From Marisa cornuarietis (lineage: Eukaryota > Mollusca > Gastropoda > Architaenioglossa > Ampullariidae), in NCBI GenBank assembly GCA_004794655.1, contig SMMW01000018.1, forward strand, positions 1,442,501 to 1,506,500: a stretch of 64,000 nt of DNA, given 5' to 3'. The notes beneath the pieces are model-generated. The model searched no databases. It worked only from the letters and a program-made list of their open reading frames with translations, and had not been told where the DNA came from. A program made the translations under genes and the position numbers. Of the stretch, positions 11,719 to 26,500 are shown piece after piece (position 1 is the first letter of the stretch; each line of letters begins with the position of its first letter).

Positions 11719-14700
11719 CAACAAAATGTGATCATTCTTTTATTCATTAATTTGAACTACGTCTTTGTAAAGAAGAGATAAGGAAAGAGAAATAAAGCTG
11801 AACTGGACATACTCAGCTTGAAAGATACAAAGAGAGGGAAAGACAGACTGCCAGATAGCGAGAGGAAACAACTTGCTAGAGGAGGGACTAGGCGTACAAC
11901 AGCACCTGTTCCTACGTACTTGGAAGTGAGCTTTGTCGGCGTCGCTGATGAGCCGGTCGCTGAAGACCCTCAGGCACTCATTTCGCCATAGGCGCAAGAA
12001 TTGATCCTTGGTTTCAAAACAGTCAGGCGTGGCCATGCACAGGCCGTTATAGACGCGTGACAGGTCCCGAAGGTTAAAGATGTAGTGGAACTTGGATGGC
12101 GTTGGAGGCATGTCCTTCACCGTCGTGCTATCAACCAGCCACAACCAAACGAACAGCTCTCAACAGTCTACGAGAAACTTTATACAAAAGTACTTTCGAT
12201 ACAAAAGTTACCACTATGATGAAGGAAGGCGTAATATCAGCTACATAGTTTAGCTTGACGTTAAAAAAACAATTAATTAAAAAACTCTTGTTTAATTAAT
12301 GTGCTGCTGTCGCCGGTTCCCCATCTGGAGTGGGTTGTGACTCAAAAACTCATCCTGCCCACAAAGATGACGGGAATATCTAATTTGTCATGGAAGGCCG
12401 AGGTGACAGAGGGAGAGATGTTGGGTTCAATTAGGCCTGTAAGGTTTGATGTGAGCGATAGTTACTTGCCCTTACTTGAGGTAAACAAACACGATCAAGA
12501 CTAAGCGGCTGTATGCTATCAGTGAAACAACATCGCATTTTTAAGCATTTAAAGTCTGTTTTCACACAATTTTTTCTGTGAAAAATGCATGGTCATATTA
12601 TGTGGAGTAATCTACATACATTTGTTTTTTGTTGTTGTTTTTTTTTAGCTGGCTAATAAATCAACACAACTTACTAAAGTCCCTATACTGTCACAGTTGT
12701 AATTCGCTTACATAGTTACTGGCGCCAACTCAAAGGATACCGTCTCATTGCCTTCAAGACTTTTATGTAGATTAGTCAAAATATTGGCAACACCAGTAAA
12801 ATATTTATATCATAGTATAAAATATTATCATCTTTATACCACAGTTAGACTATATGAATATGAGCTTAACGAGGACCCAAGGCGCAAAGGCGTTGTTAAA
12901 GAATTGATACAGTGATTTCGGTCTAGGCGACTCATCCGTCACCTGTTGTAAACATAACTGACATAGTTTTGCACTTGGATAAGTAACAGAACTAGCACAC
13001 ATGGACTTTTAACAATGAAAAAAATGCGAATGACTTACTACTTTATTTCCATATATGGCGCATTCAGATATTTTAACACTAGCTCAATAATGTCTTGGTC
13101 TTGGTCTTATTGTTTTCGAATCTCACGAAGCTGGCGGCTTCGTGGGCGGCTTTGTTTACCCCAACTAAGGGAAGTCACTCGCAGGTGATGACGTCAACCT
13201 TACAGGCCTCATCTTCTGCATTATAACCCCTTGACACGATGAACCACTTATACCGACTGCTTCGACGGATGTTAGGCTTTAGAAGGCTCTATCTTACTTC
13301 CTTTATTTAAAAATAAACACCCACACCCTAGTAATATTGTAAAAGAATCATGATGCTTATCTAAAACCCGTTCTTAATCGGAAAAATATTGTCGAATTTT
13401 TTACCAAGTTTGGTCAAGTTCTGAATGAAGGTCACGGGAAATCAAAAGTTTGATGGATAACGGTAAGGATATTGAGAGTCTGGTCAACGTGCTGAGCTAA
13501 AATACATTTGCCAACACAACTGGACTTGAGGGAACTTTGGAGGTTTGACGCTTCGGCCAGCTAAAAACGACCTTAACGTCCACAAACCTGTACAGCTCCA
13601 TGGTCATTGTGGTCAGCTTGCCACACAGCTCCTGAATGTCCACCGAGAAGGGCAGCAGGTGGCCGGCCAGGATGGAGTTGTAGATGCGGAAAAGCGACTC
13701 GTCTGCCGGGAAGGTCATGTTAAAGACGGAGAAGAGCGAGACGAAGCGGGGGTCCGTCTCATTGCGACCTCCTCCCGCCTTGCCCATGGCGGCGACATAT
13801 CCGATGTCCTTCATGTTTTTCCAGTTCAGCTCCTTGCCACGGTCGTACAAGCCCCCGCGATCAAGCAGGAGTTTCAGCATGGCGATGGGCTGCTGAGTGC
13901 CGTACGTGTCCACCTGTCAGGTCGTCAATGACAAAAGAAAGAGAGAGAGAATTTAATAAAACGCCCACGTGGCTAACTTGCATTTTTGTCAAAACAGTAC
14001 TTTATCAGTTTGCTGTAAGATGAAAAGTATTACTGTTTTATCTTGTAGGAAAAAAAGAGAAAATACAAACTATGCTTTCTCTGCAACTACTAAAACAACC
14101 TTGGCAAAATATTTTGTATTTGATTAAAAAAGTCTTGTTTGTCTACCTTTTGTAATGAAAAAAAAAAACAAAATAAGTTTTTTTTTAAATCTAATAAAAC
14201 GCTAAGCAACAAAACCATGTTATGTGACTTAAAATTGAAATACATGTAGCTGTTTATTTTTGTAGTAATTTTTTCCCGTGCTCTACTTTGCTGAGCTATT
14301 TCGTAATAAAATATGTGCAGCTGCCCTACGGAAATCAGGTAACGCAGCATCGCAGAGAGCCATCAGGAGCCCGGAGCAGAGGATTTTTCTGGACCCCTTG
14401 TATTAATCATTAAACTGTAGTCTTGAATTATTTTCCAGTATATACTAGTATGCTTATGAGTTGTAATTCAACTGGCAATATCCGCATTTGTTTAGTAACG
14501 TAATAAAAACAGCAAATAAATAAGATCTACCCTTTTGCACGAGATCAGTTTAGAGCTGTGTACACATAAGTGATCAATAAATAAGGAAAAATGACGTTAA
14601 ATGATTTGAGGTTTGCAGCCTTGTTACTGTATTTGGTTTAGCGGTTTAGCTAAAGCACACTGAACAAAAAACTTTAACTTAATCCAAACGACTTCACAGA

Positions 14701-15344
14701 CAGTAATGCACAAAGGGTTTTTAACAAAGCTAAGCCCGTCGACTTCCATCCCCTACCTCATCAACCATTATCAGTTAAAATTACGAGGTCAGTTATAGAA
14801 GACGAATCAGAACTTAGAATTAAGCTTATCAATCGCTGTTACCTTTAACATAAAAGTAATTCAGTAATGATATTTCTTCCTAGTCAAATGATGTTTTTTC
14901 CTAGAATATGGAAAAAGCAGGTAAAAAAATATATAAAAAACACCGTTACTTACCAAACACAATGGGTCGTATCTAAGCTTTTCTACATGTTTGAAAGAAA
15001 GCGAGATCTTTGAGACTGTGGGCAGGAGGCAAGAAAGCGCGGTGCGAAAAACTACTGAACCTGGTGTTTGTAGCTTTGCTGGTCCAAACTTTTCTTGGTT
15101 CAGTCAAAAGGGAAATGGAAATTAAAAGTCGTGCTTAAAGTTAAAGCAAAGATATTAATGAGTCGTTGAAACACCATCCTCATCCCTTGGGTAAGACCAA
15201 CAAAGCTGAGGTAGGTGACAAACCACCTAGGACGTTTCCAAAAAGGAGGTCAGTCTTGGGTATCGTCTATCAGAAGATCGCCAGCAGTCGCCAAGGAAGA
15301 ATTTTATCAGCCTCCACCCGCTACAATCGTACCCTGACCGGGGA

Positions 15345-15389
<45 letters not shown>

Positions 15390-17135
15390 AACACACGCGC
15401 GCGTCTGCCTGCGTGAACCTCTGAATTGAGCTGCCGTTCTAGAACCACTAATGAGAAATTTTGATTTCATCCAAACAGCTTCACAGACAATGCACAAAAT
15501 CATTCAGTCACTGTCATTAAAAAATTGCGTTCAGACAAAACAGGTGTTACACGCCAATTAATTTCTGTCAATTTTAATACATGTGATCAACATTGATGCT
15601 GCTACTTTATCAAACGCTGTTTGCCAATAAAACAGAAAATGCGAGGAAATATTATAGCAAATAAAAACTATTATGGTGTTATTAAACAAACAAAGCACGA
15701 CGTAACAAGATCTGTAAGACAGTACACACGTGTCGAGAAGGTGTGGTGGGGAAAATAATATTGAACTTAATGTTTGTAGACTTACCTATGTCCAAGCTTT
15801 TCGTGGTTGAAGCAAAACTGCATGAGGGAGGAAGAATTTGTCACGGTTAAAGTTAAAGCAAGGGTAATTATGAGTCGTTGAAAGTCCGCCCGACGGGGCC
15901 CCAGCAGTACTAAAAGATTTATTTAAAACAAAAAGAAAAAACATTTATTTAGCAAATGTATACCAGACCCCCCCCCCTTCTAGTCATGTCTGCCTACACG
16001 CGGTGGACCATGCTCACCGCCCCTACATAGTCTTTAGGGCACGGAAATTATACCTTCCATCGGTGGACACACCTGTGGCATGTTCATGTCGTCAATGAAG
16101 ATGATCAGCCGTTTGCCAGGTGTCGGACCGTACGTGTCCTTTGTCCGTTTCTCCACGTTGGCCTCCAGGTTGCGCTGCACGTCAAGGGAGGTGGTGCGGC
16201 TGGAGAAGTTCATGTTTAACAGCAGCTGCAACATCGAGAGAGCGTCATCCGTCCTCCACTTGCACTCCTCGTTATCAAGAGCAGACGATTAACTAACATA
16301 GAACATTAGATTGAAATGTATTCGTACATAATATATCTTCGCAGAAAAATCTCTTCGAGATTTGTGGGTACTAAAGGTTCCCCTAGCCTTTCAGTTGTTG
16401 AGTTGTGAGGTGGTAGTCCGTACTTTTCTCGAGAAGAAAAAAAGATTTTTAAATATCATTAAAGACTATGACATACACAATATATTATTATTATTATTTA
16501 TTAGTGAATGGTGTGTTCTGAAGAGAATTATTAATCACACATCATGCGGACGCCTTGGAATGCATAGTTAATGTAGGTGAAGAATTCTCTGAAGGCGGAG
16601 AGGTAGGGATTGTATCGTCACAGTTGTAAGGTCAAAGTAGCCAGAGCTGTGACCTCAGACCCAAACATTTGACGGCAAAACAGCCCCGGTTACTGCGTCA
16701 GACCATCACCCACGGCTACGACGTCACATACAGCGCGCCATTGACGTCTTTTCATACCTGTGAGGTCATCCCTAATGGCATGCGGGACTCACGTGCGTCT
16801 CCTGTTCCAGAGTGCGCAGGAAGGCGGCGATGGTGGCGGTCTTGGAGGTGCCGGTTTCGCCCACCAGTACCACTGGTCGCTTCATTTTCACCATCAACTT
16901 CAGCAGCCACGTAGCGCGCACCGTGTCCACGGTGTGCACGAGGATCTCGTAGAACTTGACGGAAGGGTTCGGCACGTAGACTGGCACCAGCGTTGACCAC
17001 AGCACCCACTTCTCCGCCTCGCCATTCCAGAAATACTCGTACAGCGTCAAGTGGCCTGGCAGCTCCCCTGCGAAAGGAAGGCGAGAGCTACCATTCCCAC
17101 TGGAGTTGTAAATTGTACAGGATTAAGATGTCGTT

Positions 17136-17170
<35 letters not shown>

Positions 17171-20100
17171 TCAACGTACTATTGAAAACTTTCTAAAAGA
17201 AGGTTTCAAAACGTTTTCTAATCAGTTCCTTGAAGTCTTCTATTGTATCATCATCCCACCAATCATCAAACAGTCCTGATGATCTTAGAGGTACACTCGG
17301 TTCTACCACCAACCCTCTTCAGTCTATCCTTTTTGCTTTGCCATTCTCTGTGAAACGGCGATTGTAAGGCTTTCCGTTTAGGGCAAGTTGGACCAAATAA
17401 AATCAAGACGGACTGAAAAGCAGCTGCTAAAAATACTTTTACAAACATTAATTACTTGATACTAGTGTGAGGTAAACGTGACTACACACCTTCACTGGTT
17501 ACTTTGGTGTTTGTAAACACATACACTAATTTCCACGGACCTATATCTAGGTACTGGGATGTTTATAAGCTAGTCTACACTCGTTGACTAGTTACTGTCG
17601 TGTTCGGATTAAGAACTGATGTATTTGTAAAAAGAAACGTATAAAGGATAGACTCCATCAACAGAGCTTAACCCAGCGACCTGGTCCGGGAGTGGCTTCT
17701 GCATTATGGACAAGGACCATGGTGGCCAGGTATTTGACATAGCTGTCGAAGCGTTCGCGCTCTTCTTCAATGAGAGCCGCGCCCACGGACCAGTATATGG
17801 CCTGTAAGAAGAAGGCCTCCAACACAAGCATGTCCGTGTGCTCTTTCACCAGGATCGCGTTCAGCATCATCGTCAGCTGCGTCACCTGCCATAGCACGCA
17901 CGCACGCACACAAACAAACAAGTACGCATGCATGAACAGAAGTATATATGTACATCCGAACGTACAGATGCGCATACACAAACGTGCATACACGTACGTG
18001 GACACACAAGCACGCATACATACACAACGTGCACACACATACGCAGACACACAAGCACACATAAGCATAATTATTCATTTGTTTTTCGTGTTATTCTTGA
18101 ATTACTTTTGAAAGAGTTACAGAAAATAACAATAAAAAGTAGACATACAATGGAGATATTTCGTCAATTATTCAGTCGATGCGCAGTTCGCGCTGGTCGG
18201 TGGTTAAAGCGGAAGCTGGGGTTGTGCCTTTCAGCTGTTTCTCCCGAGACACATTAGCATAACGAGAAAGGGTGTAAGATATCAGTGCTGTCTTATAAAT
18301 TGCCACAACAGTAAATTTTAAAAAGGCAGGAGAAAGTTAATATTATATGCTTTCCAGATAGAAAATTTCTAAAAACTCGAGAGACGAAAATTGTGGTTAT
18401 GTTGTACGCGAAACGAAGAGAGAACTTCGTGCTGACAGCAAACTCAACAGTATGTGGCCGACATTTCGTATTAGGAGTTTCGCATTATTGACCTGTATTT
18501 AATCAGCTATATCCCAATATTACATCGGGGATATAAAAGTGTGAGCACACAAGCGTCACCGCGACGAGCAAAACAACTGTCACAGTGCAAGCTCGAACTT
18601 CTTTTCCACTCTTGGAGAAAAGTAATGTAAAAAATGTATGCTGTAGTGTCAGGCATTGATTCCGAAGTAACAGTGGGCGGAGGGAACAAGATATATATAT
18701 ATATATTAATAAATGTATTAATAATAAATATCCATTAACCTGTTACACATTTAATGCTGCTTTGTTACAGGAACGAATCGTTGAAGAAACTGAAAAATGT
18801 GTAAAGTGATGTTTTGCCTAATGCCACTGTGAAATGCTTGCCAGATCCCCTATGGGAGATCAGTAAATAAGAAATACTTTTTGTTAAAGTTTTGACAACG
18901 ATTCTTCTACACCCTCCTTCTCCTCTCCCCCCCCCTCACACACACACATGCACACGAGAGAGCAATGGCTAGACTAGATAGGATCTGGCATAGCAACAAG
19001 ATAAGGTTCACTACCAAGTACAGGCTGTACAAATCCCTGGTAGTGCCGATCCTGCCCTACGGATGCGACACTTGGACTCTGCTCGCCGAAACGGAAAGGA
19101 GAATCCAGGCATTCGAGAACAAGTGTCTGAGGAGGCTGCTCCGGATCTCATACAAAGAACACAAAACCAACGACTTTGTAAGAAACAAGATTGCCACACT
19201 GGTAGGACACCAGGAACCTCTACTATCAACAGCCAAGCGACGTAAGCTGGTCTTCTATGGTCATGTGACCCGGCACGACACCTTTTCGAAGACTATCCTT
19301 CAAGGCACCTTGGAGGGTGGCCGACGCCGCGGTGGTCAGAGAAAGAACTGGCTTACGAACGTCAAAGACTGGACTGGTCATCCTTTACAGGACCTGCTGA
19401 CTATCGCCCAAAATAGGCAAGAGTGGCGGCCCTGTCAGCTGCCGCGTCTATCCATGTGCTCCCCCCCCCCCAACGCCAGGTGCCAGGCAAGGGTCGACTG
19501 ACTGACTGACTGACTGACTGACTGACTGACTGACTGACTGACTGACTGACTGACACAAGAGAGAATTTTCCTGGCATTAGACGAGCCTGTTCCTATACCA
19601 TTTGGATACATGAAATATGTTGTGCAAAACACACTTAAGTAATCGTTACTTTAAGCATGCTATTTATTAAAAGCCCATATAATTATTAAATTAGGCTTCT
19701 AGTTGTGCTGATCAATAAATATGCTCATGGATAAGCTACTGTGCATCTTTGGTTGAAATGAGTGAAAAGGACGCTCCACCCCTTCTGTCTAGTGCTCCTC
19801 ATTCGGGAAGAAAGATGTTGATAGTAGCACCCGACAAATGTTCTCCGCCAGCACACCGCTAACGGTGGAAGAGTCAGACACAGGCAGACCGTGCAGGACT
19901 CTCTCGCACGAAGCAGACTAAGTCACGCTTTGCTTTCATCGGTTTGCTTAGTTTCCTCTACCCTCTACCTAAGCTTACTACTTCGCAAGAGCAGGCAACT
20001 GTGACAGGGGGTAAGAACTTATCTTTGACTTAAATCACTCTGTCTCCATGTTAATGAAGCTGAAATCGTGAAGGTCGTAGACGCCCACAGTGAAAAAACG

Positions 20101-20624
20101 CTTCAAAGCAAGCCACGCGTATAAGCTCACAACCCAACTTCCGACGCGCACCGCAGTAAACTGCTAAATGCTGATTGGATGTTGCTATAGGTCACCGACC
20201 TTGACGAAATACCTTCATTAAAACAGAAGCTGCGATAAACCGTTTTTTAATCATACGAGTATGTACTAGCTTGTGGACTTCAAAATTTCATGCGCGAGTT
20301 ATGATAAGGTAAACAACCGCGTCGTAGTCGTCATCGTTGTTGTCGTGCATTAGCCGACTGACCAAGTTTAGGTTAGTCAGAGGGACGATGGTTTTCATCC
20401 TCTGGCCTTGTACTCCCTCCTTGACGCCCTCGATGACCATGTCGACCAACTTAGCGACGTACTTGTCGTAAAGGCGCCCCAGCGTTGTCCTCTCAAACTC
20501 CTTCTCGCGTTGCGTCAGCCACTTATGCCAGTAGGGCATATAGCCTAGGTTTTTGGGGTCCACATACACCATGCCACAGCGCGATATAGTGGCTGGTGAA
20601 GCGTACTGTAGGTCAAATACCTGA

Positions 20625-20663
<39 letters not shown>

Positions 20664-23470
20664 TTATATAAAGCAAATTTCTAGCATGGAAGTGGGCTCA
20701 ATGAGCAGTATTCCCAGGACTTCAAACGAACCAACTGTTAAACTAATATATAACGAAGCACACATCTAAAAAAGAAAAATTACGCCACTTGATGAAGTAC
20801 AGACGTTCCCACCCCAGTGAGGTTGTTTTGTTTTATTTTGTTTTTGCTTTTGTTACTGTTGGGTTTTTTTTAAGTCGCAACACAGACATCACAAACTTTA
20901 TGAGAGCGTGAATGGTAAACATCTTCAGCTTTGAAAACAGGTTATGCTAGTGATTCGTTGAAAACTGTAAACTGAAATGACATGTACACTGAATATTACT
21001 AGTAAAGTTGGCAGGCCTTTCCATGTAGAGAATAGTAATAACAATAAGAAGTAAAAAACTTAATTTCTTAACTTCACATCAAGAGCTTTGTCTGATACTC
21101 TGTCATTCAGTATATTCCAATAATATTGCTCTGAAGATGAACGGATTAACCACAACACAAAGGAACCGTTCCATCGTATGCATATAACTAAACATCGCAG
21201 ATTATCTCGTAATTCACCCATTCGCGATTTGTGCACGTATCTCTGATTGGTGGGAAAGCTTACGGTATGTAGAAATATTCTTGATTATCAATGAAGTGAT
21301 AGTTTGCTGGAAAGAAAGAAACAAAGAGAGAGAGAGAAAAATACTATTCTTTAATGATCCAGAATTTTGGCTGTTTAAGGGGAAGGGGAGTTCAGCATGA
21401 TAATACAAAATTAAATGCATCTCAATAACATCGCTACAACTAGACTTTCACTCATATATATATATATATACGATTAAGACAGAAAAGAAGAAGCAGAAGA
21501 AAAGTTGTCGGACCTCGAACAACATAGCGCAGGACTTTTGCAAACGGATACGCTCGCCATTGGCCAGCGTCAGCAGGCGGTTATCGTCCATGACAGAGTT
21601 CATGTTCTCTACCCAGAGGGCGTCTACGTCGCCGTCATACAAGATATAGCGATATTCGTGTTTTTCCGTCGGCTTGTTGATCTCCCGGAAGATGTTGGAC
21701 AGGAGGCCATCAGTCCAGTCGCGGGTTGAGGGGTCAAGGACCCCGTACAGCTCGATGACGCTGCGCTCCTTGGGGTTGATGACAAAAAGTTTGGTCGGGG
21801 TGCCCAGCCTGCGCGAGGACAATGAGGACACCTGAGCCACCAATCAGTTTCCTGACATTCATGGCAAACTCTGTGACATCAATAATTAGGGTACAAACAA
21901 TTCAGGCTTAGACCCTCCAGCAAGCTCCTAATGTTCGGCAAATAAATGTATGTTAGCGAGTACATAAGACAGGACTGACAAATCTGAAGACGTCAGAGCT
22001 AAAATACTTTTATTAACTTTTGAATGTTTTTCCCGGTGTGTGATTTTGTCATGATGGCTATCGTATCATCAGGATTTTGAGATGTCTTCTTTTTTGTCCC
22101 ACCGATGTGCACTGAAGGCGAATAAAAGTAAACCATCCTTTTCGTTTAGTACCGAATGAATTAAAATATTTTCATTTTGATATTTGTTGGTTTGTTTAAT
22201 TTATTTTAGACTGGGGGAGGGGACTACAATACTGAGAAAGAAGGTTCTTTTCCTCCCCTTTTTCAACTCAGCCATGGTGTAAGGCGTGCAGAGGGAGCGA
22301 AAGAGAGAAAGAAAAAGATCTGCAGACTGTTATGAAGATATTTCCTCTTAGAGTCCTGCTAATTCAGTGGTATGAAACGAGTACAAACCAGGAACCAATA
22401 GTACAGTCTATGATAAGAGTAATGAAGCTCTGTAAAGTTGTGGGTGGATGGGTGGGAGGCTTAGAAGAACACACACTAATCCAGAATACCCCGCTATAGA
22501 AGTGTTTGGCCACAGCCTACGCAAATATCTCACGACAGACTCTCTCTTGGAACCTAAAAAGAAAACGACAAGAGAGAAAGGTTGACAAAAACTCTGCGCT
22601 GCATTTTTAAGTAGACATTCAGAACATATTACACCTCTACCAGTTACAGACAAAGGCCATGGGTGAATTCTCTGAGCGGTTGGTGTTGGTGTACTTTGCG
22701 ATCTTCGGACAACAGAGGGTAAGAAAGTAAACACCCAAATGAAAGGAAAGGAAAAAAGACCCGGTCTTTCAAGCAGTGGAAGCCATTCCCTACTGACATC
22801 AAGTGACGCACTCACTTGGTCTGTGCCTGACACAGTGTGTTGATGACGACGGACTTTCCACCGCCGGTAGGCCCCACGATCATGGTGCAGTGTCTGGTCA
22901 GCATCGTCTCGTACAGTTGCACCACCTTGTCCACCTGCCCGTCCACAGCGTTTGCGGGTAAGGATGATGCGCACGACAGAACGCGTGCAGCCGTGCAGCA
23001 AGCATAGCGCACTGGGACCCAGTGCAGAGTTGTGCGAGCTGGATATTAACCCTTACGATTCTGCCAACACTTTAAAAGGTTGACTAGATGATCGCATCCA
23101 GCTAGTGTGACTGTGCACCCGGTCCCCGAGAGTTAGTTCTTGGAGAGATGGCGGACGTGTCAAGATTAAGGCAAGCGCCATATTTAAAGCTAACCCATTG
23201 ATTGGGTTACGCTGAAGGGGGATATTCCTTACGTGGGTGAGGCAAGCACTGCAGATCCGCCAAAGTGAGCACTTGTAAACTGCAAGACACTGCCGCTCTC
23301 CTTCCCACCGTTGTCCACCATCTTACCATTTGTCTCAATTACACACACCCGTCCACTCCATCACTCCCAACCTATACTCCCGCACCTATGGACAAAACTG
23401 TAAATGCGAGCACTCCTCCCCTTCCTCCCTCTGAAACTTTTTCCTCTCTTCTGTGCCCTGATACACGTAG

Positions 23471-23529
<59 letters not shown>

Positions 23530-26500
23530 TAAGAGAGAGAGATCAACGTACTATTGAAAACTTTCTAAAAGAAGGTTTCAAAACGTTTTCTAATCAGTTC
23601 CTTGAAGTCTTCTATTGTAGCGTATCTTTAAAAAGGTAATTAGTGCACCTTTCCAGACATTGACAAAAACACATGATATTCTTAGGCATAAAGGTGCAGT
23701 AAGAGGCCATTTACAACAGGTATGATCATCAAAGAGCACAATACCTGGACTGGAAGGAGTTTGTACTTGTTCTCCTCGAGCGCTGCCTCCACAGCGTCAT
23801 TGAAGGTCGGGTAGCGCACCCGAGGACACTCGAGGCCTGGGAAAAGGTCGGAGATGAGGCCGATGAACAAGGGCACGTCCTCGAAAATAAACTTGGGCAG
23901 GTTCATATCGCGCAAGGCCCTCATCAGTACCACGTCCTGTAACGCGCGTGCGTGCATACACACGCGCGCGCACACATACATAATATATATATATACTTAC
24001 ACATGCATGGTCATCGCATCTTCAAACTTCTTCAATTTTTTTTTCAAATTTCAATCCATCAATAACACTGAAACAGCGTCGATAGACTGCGTGTAGCACG
24101 GCTCGGACAGGGTGGAATATAGATTGATGTTTCTCGGTGTGAGCGTGGATATGTGCATGCATGTGTGCGTTTGTGCATTAGTGTGCGCGCGCTGACATGT
24201 TTCCTTGGCACCGTTCCCCCTTCTATCAGAGAAAAAAATCTGAAGACCCTGACTCTTTCCCCATCACCTCGCTGAGGTCAGGTGAGCCTCTCTTGAGTTC
24301 GCCTGCCATGACCAGAACAGACTTGAGGGCGCGCAGACCAAAGTCATAGTGGTATTGCTTGGACAACTGCTCTCTGGCTAGACGGTACAGCACGGTCATC
24401 TTCTTGGCCAGAATCTGTTGAATGAAGTTTTAAAACAACCTGCTCAGCCACTCCACGTCTGCCCCCCCCCCCCAGACATGTATTAGCTTCCTTTTCACGA
24501 CGCTGTTGCAAGCAACCTTCAATCACACGGTGTTTGATTCTTCTTTATTGTTAGACCGAAAGGACAATCTGTCTCCGTAGTTTAGTATTTTGCTCTATTA
24601 CTCGCTCCCTTCTCCCCCCACACCACCCACCCCATGAGCAAGCAAAACGAACAAACGGAGAGCCACACGAACGCAAGAGAACAGCCACCAATACCTTGGC
24701 AAGAAGAAATCCTTCCGAGAAGAGCATGATCTCGCAGATCATCTGGAGGTCTGGCACGATGCACACGACGGGTCTGAAGAGGGCCTTCACAGACTCCGGA
24801 AGCTCTGTTCTGCCTGCGTAGCCTGGGTTCATGGTGATGAAGATGCCCACCCGGGAGTCCAGCTTTATCTCTGAACCCTCGAACTGGTTTTGACCAAGAT
24901 GAGCGTTTGAAAAATTTCGACGACGTGAATTAGAAACTTAAAAACTGTTTCATTTTCTATTTCATTCTGTACATATATACTTTTTGTGGGATTGTACGGA
25001 AGCTCATCTTTCACGGCAGGTAAATGACGATAAGAAACAATGAAACTCAACTGTTTCTCTTACTCTACGATCTAACATTTTAGTGTGATGCAGATTAGAA
25101 CGGCTAGGCACAGATATCTCTTTTATATAGAAACAAACCAGCCTCTTTGAAATATAGAACTTTGGCAAATGCACGAGAGAGGAAATAAGTAACAGTTCAA
25201 CGTCTGTTTCTCTACGCTATAAATGCCTTTTGCAGATGTTATACGAGAGGTTTTATGCTTTTAAAAAAAAAGAAATCTTAATTGCATATAACCTGGCTAA
25301 TCTACACTTTGGGACTAAAATGCAACGCAGATATTTAGTTAGAACGCTTTCTTTAAAAAGCGAGAAATGGAAAGTGGATTTACCAGAGCTTTTTTGACAA
25401 AAAAAATTATCAACCATGCAAACGCCTCGTCCTCCTGATCTCGGCGTTCCGCTGCGGAAAAGGGTCTCACAAGACCTGCTTACCTGTAAGTGCTCTGGAG
25501 GAGGGTGTCGCAAGACCTACTCACGTGGAAATGATTAAGCTTGAGTATGAGTGCGTTCTGGATGGTCTTCAGCTGCGTCGATATAACCGACAGGACAGAA
25601 ACTTCGATGCGATTGAATTCGTCCATGCAGCCCCACGCCCCACATTGGCATAGACCCGACAGAATCTTGCCAAAAGCCTAATAAGGACGTAAATGGTGTT
25701 CTAGGAAAACAGGCGTCAATTTATTTATTTATTTATTTATGTTAGAGAGAGAATGGAGGATATATATATATATATGACACTGTGACAAAAGTTCGCCGCT
25801 GGCAGACAGTCTGACTTTGATTGCTTACAACTTCTTTATTTTTTCTGGGCTGAACCTGAACCGAAATCAGTGGATGAAGAAAGGTTGGAGGAGATACATA
25901 TGTTAATACTGGCCTGCTGTGTGTTGTTGTTTACATGTTTTGTGTGTTTTAATGCGTGAATTGAGTCAAAATGGCCGATGGAGGTGGCGGCATGTTTGAC
26001 GTAAATTCTACTCACACCACGAAGTGTGGAACATTCTGGGTGCACTGAAACTGTTCGCCTAACAAAGCTCTACATTTTGCACACAGTCTTTGTCAACATA
26101 TTCCTGCAAAAAACTAATGCGATCTGAATTCATACTGACGGGCGTCATGTTACTTTGTCCCCAATCGGCGGAAATTTTGATAACCGAGATAATTGTTTTT
26201 GTCCAACAGACGACGGAATTAATGTGTAACAAATGATTGTCCTGACGCTAATTTTATTAAATATATGCCAAGAATCTCAGAAACACAAACAGATTTACAT
26301 CCATATATACAATTGTCTGGAAACTGAAAGACATTGTCCAAAGGTAACTGGCGTCATCGTTCACTATTTTGTAATAAAACTCTTTTCCGTAAATTCCGTT
26401 TCAACATTTTACCCGTGCGTAACGTGGACAACGTGATGTCATATAACGTCGTGCAGTCCTTCACACGAAAAATCGCCTTTTCCAGGCGTCATAGCAAGAT

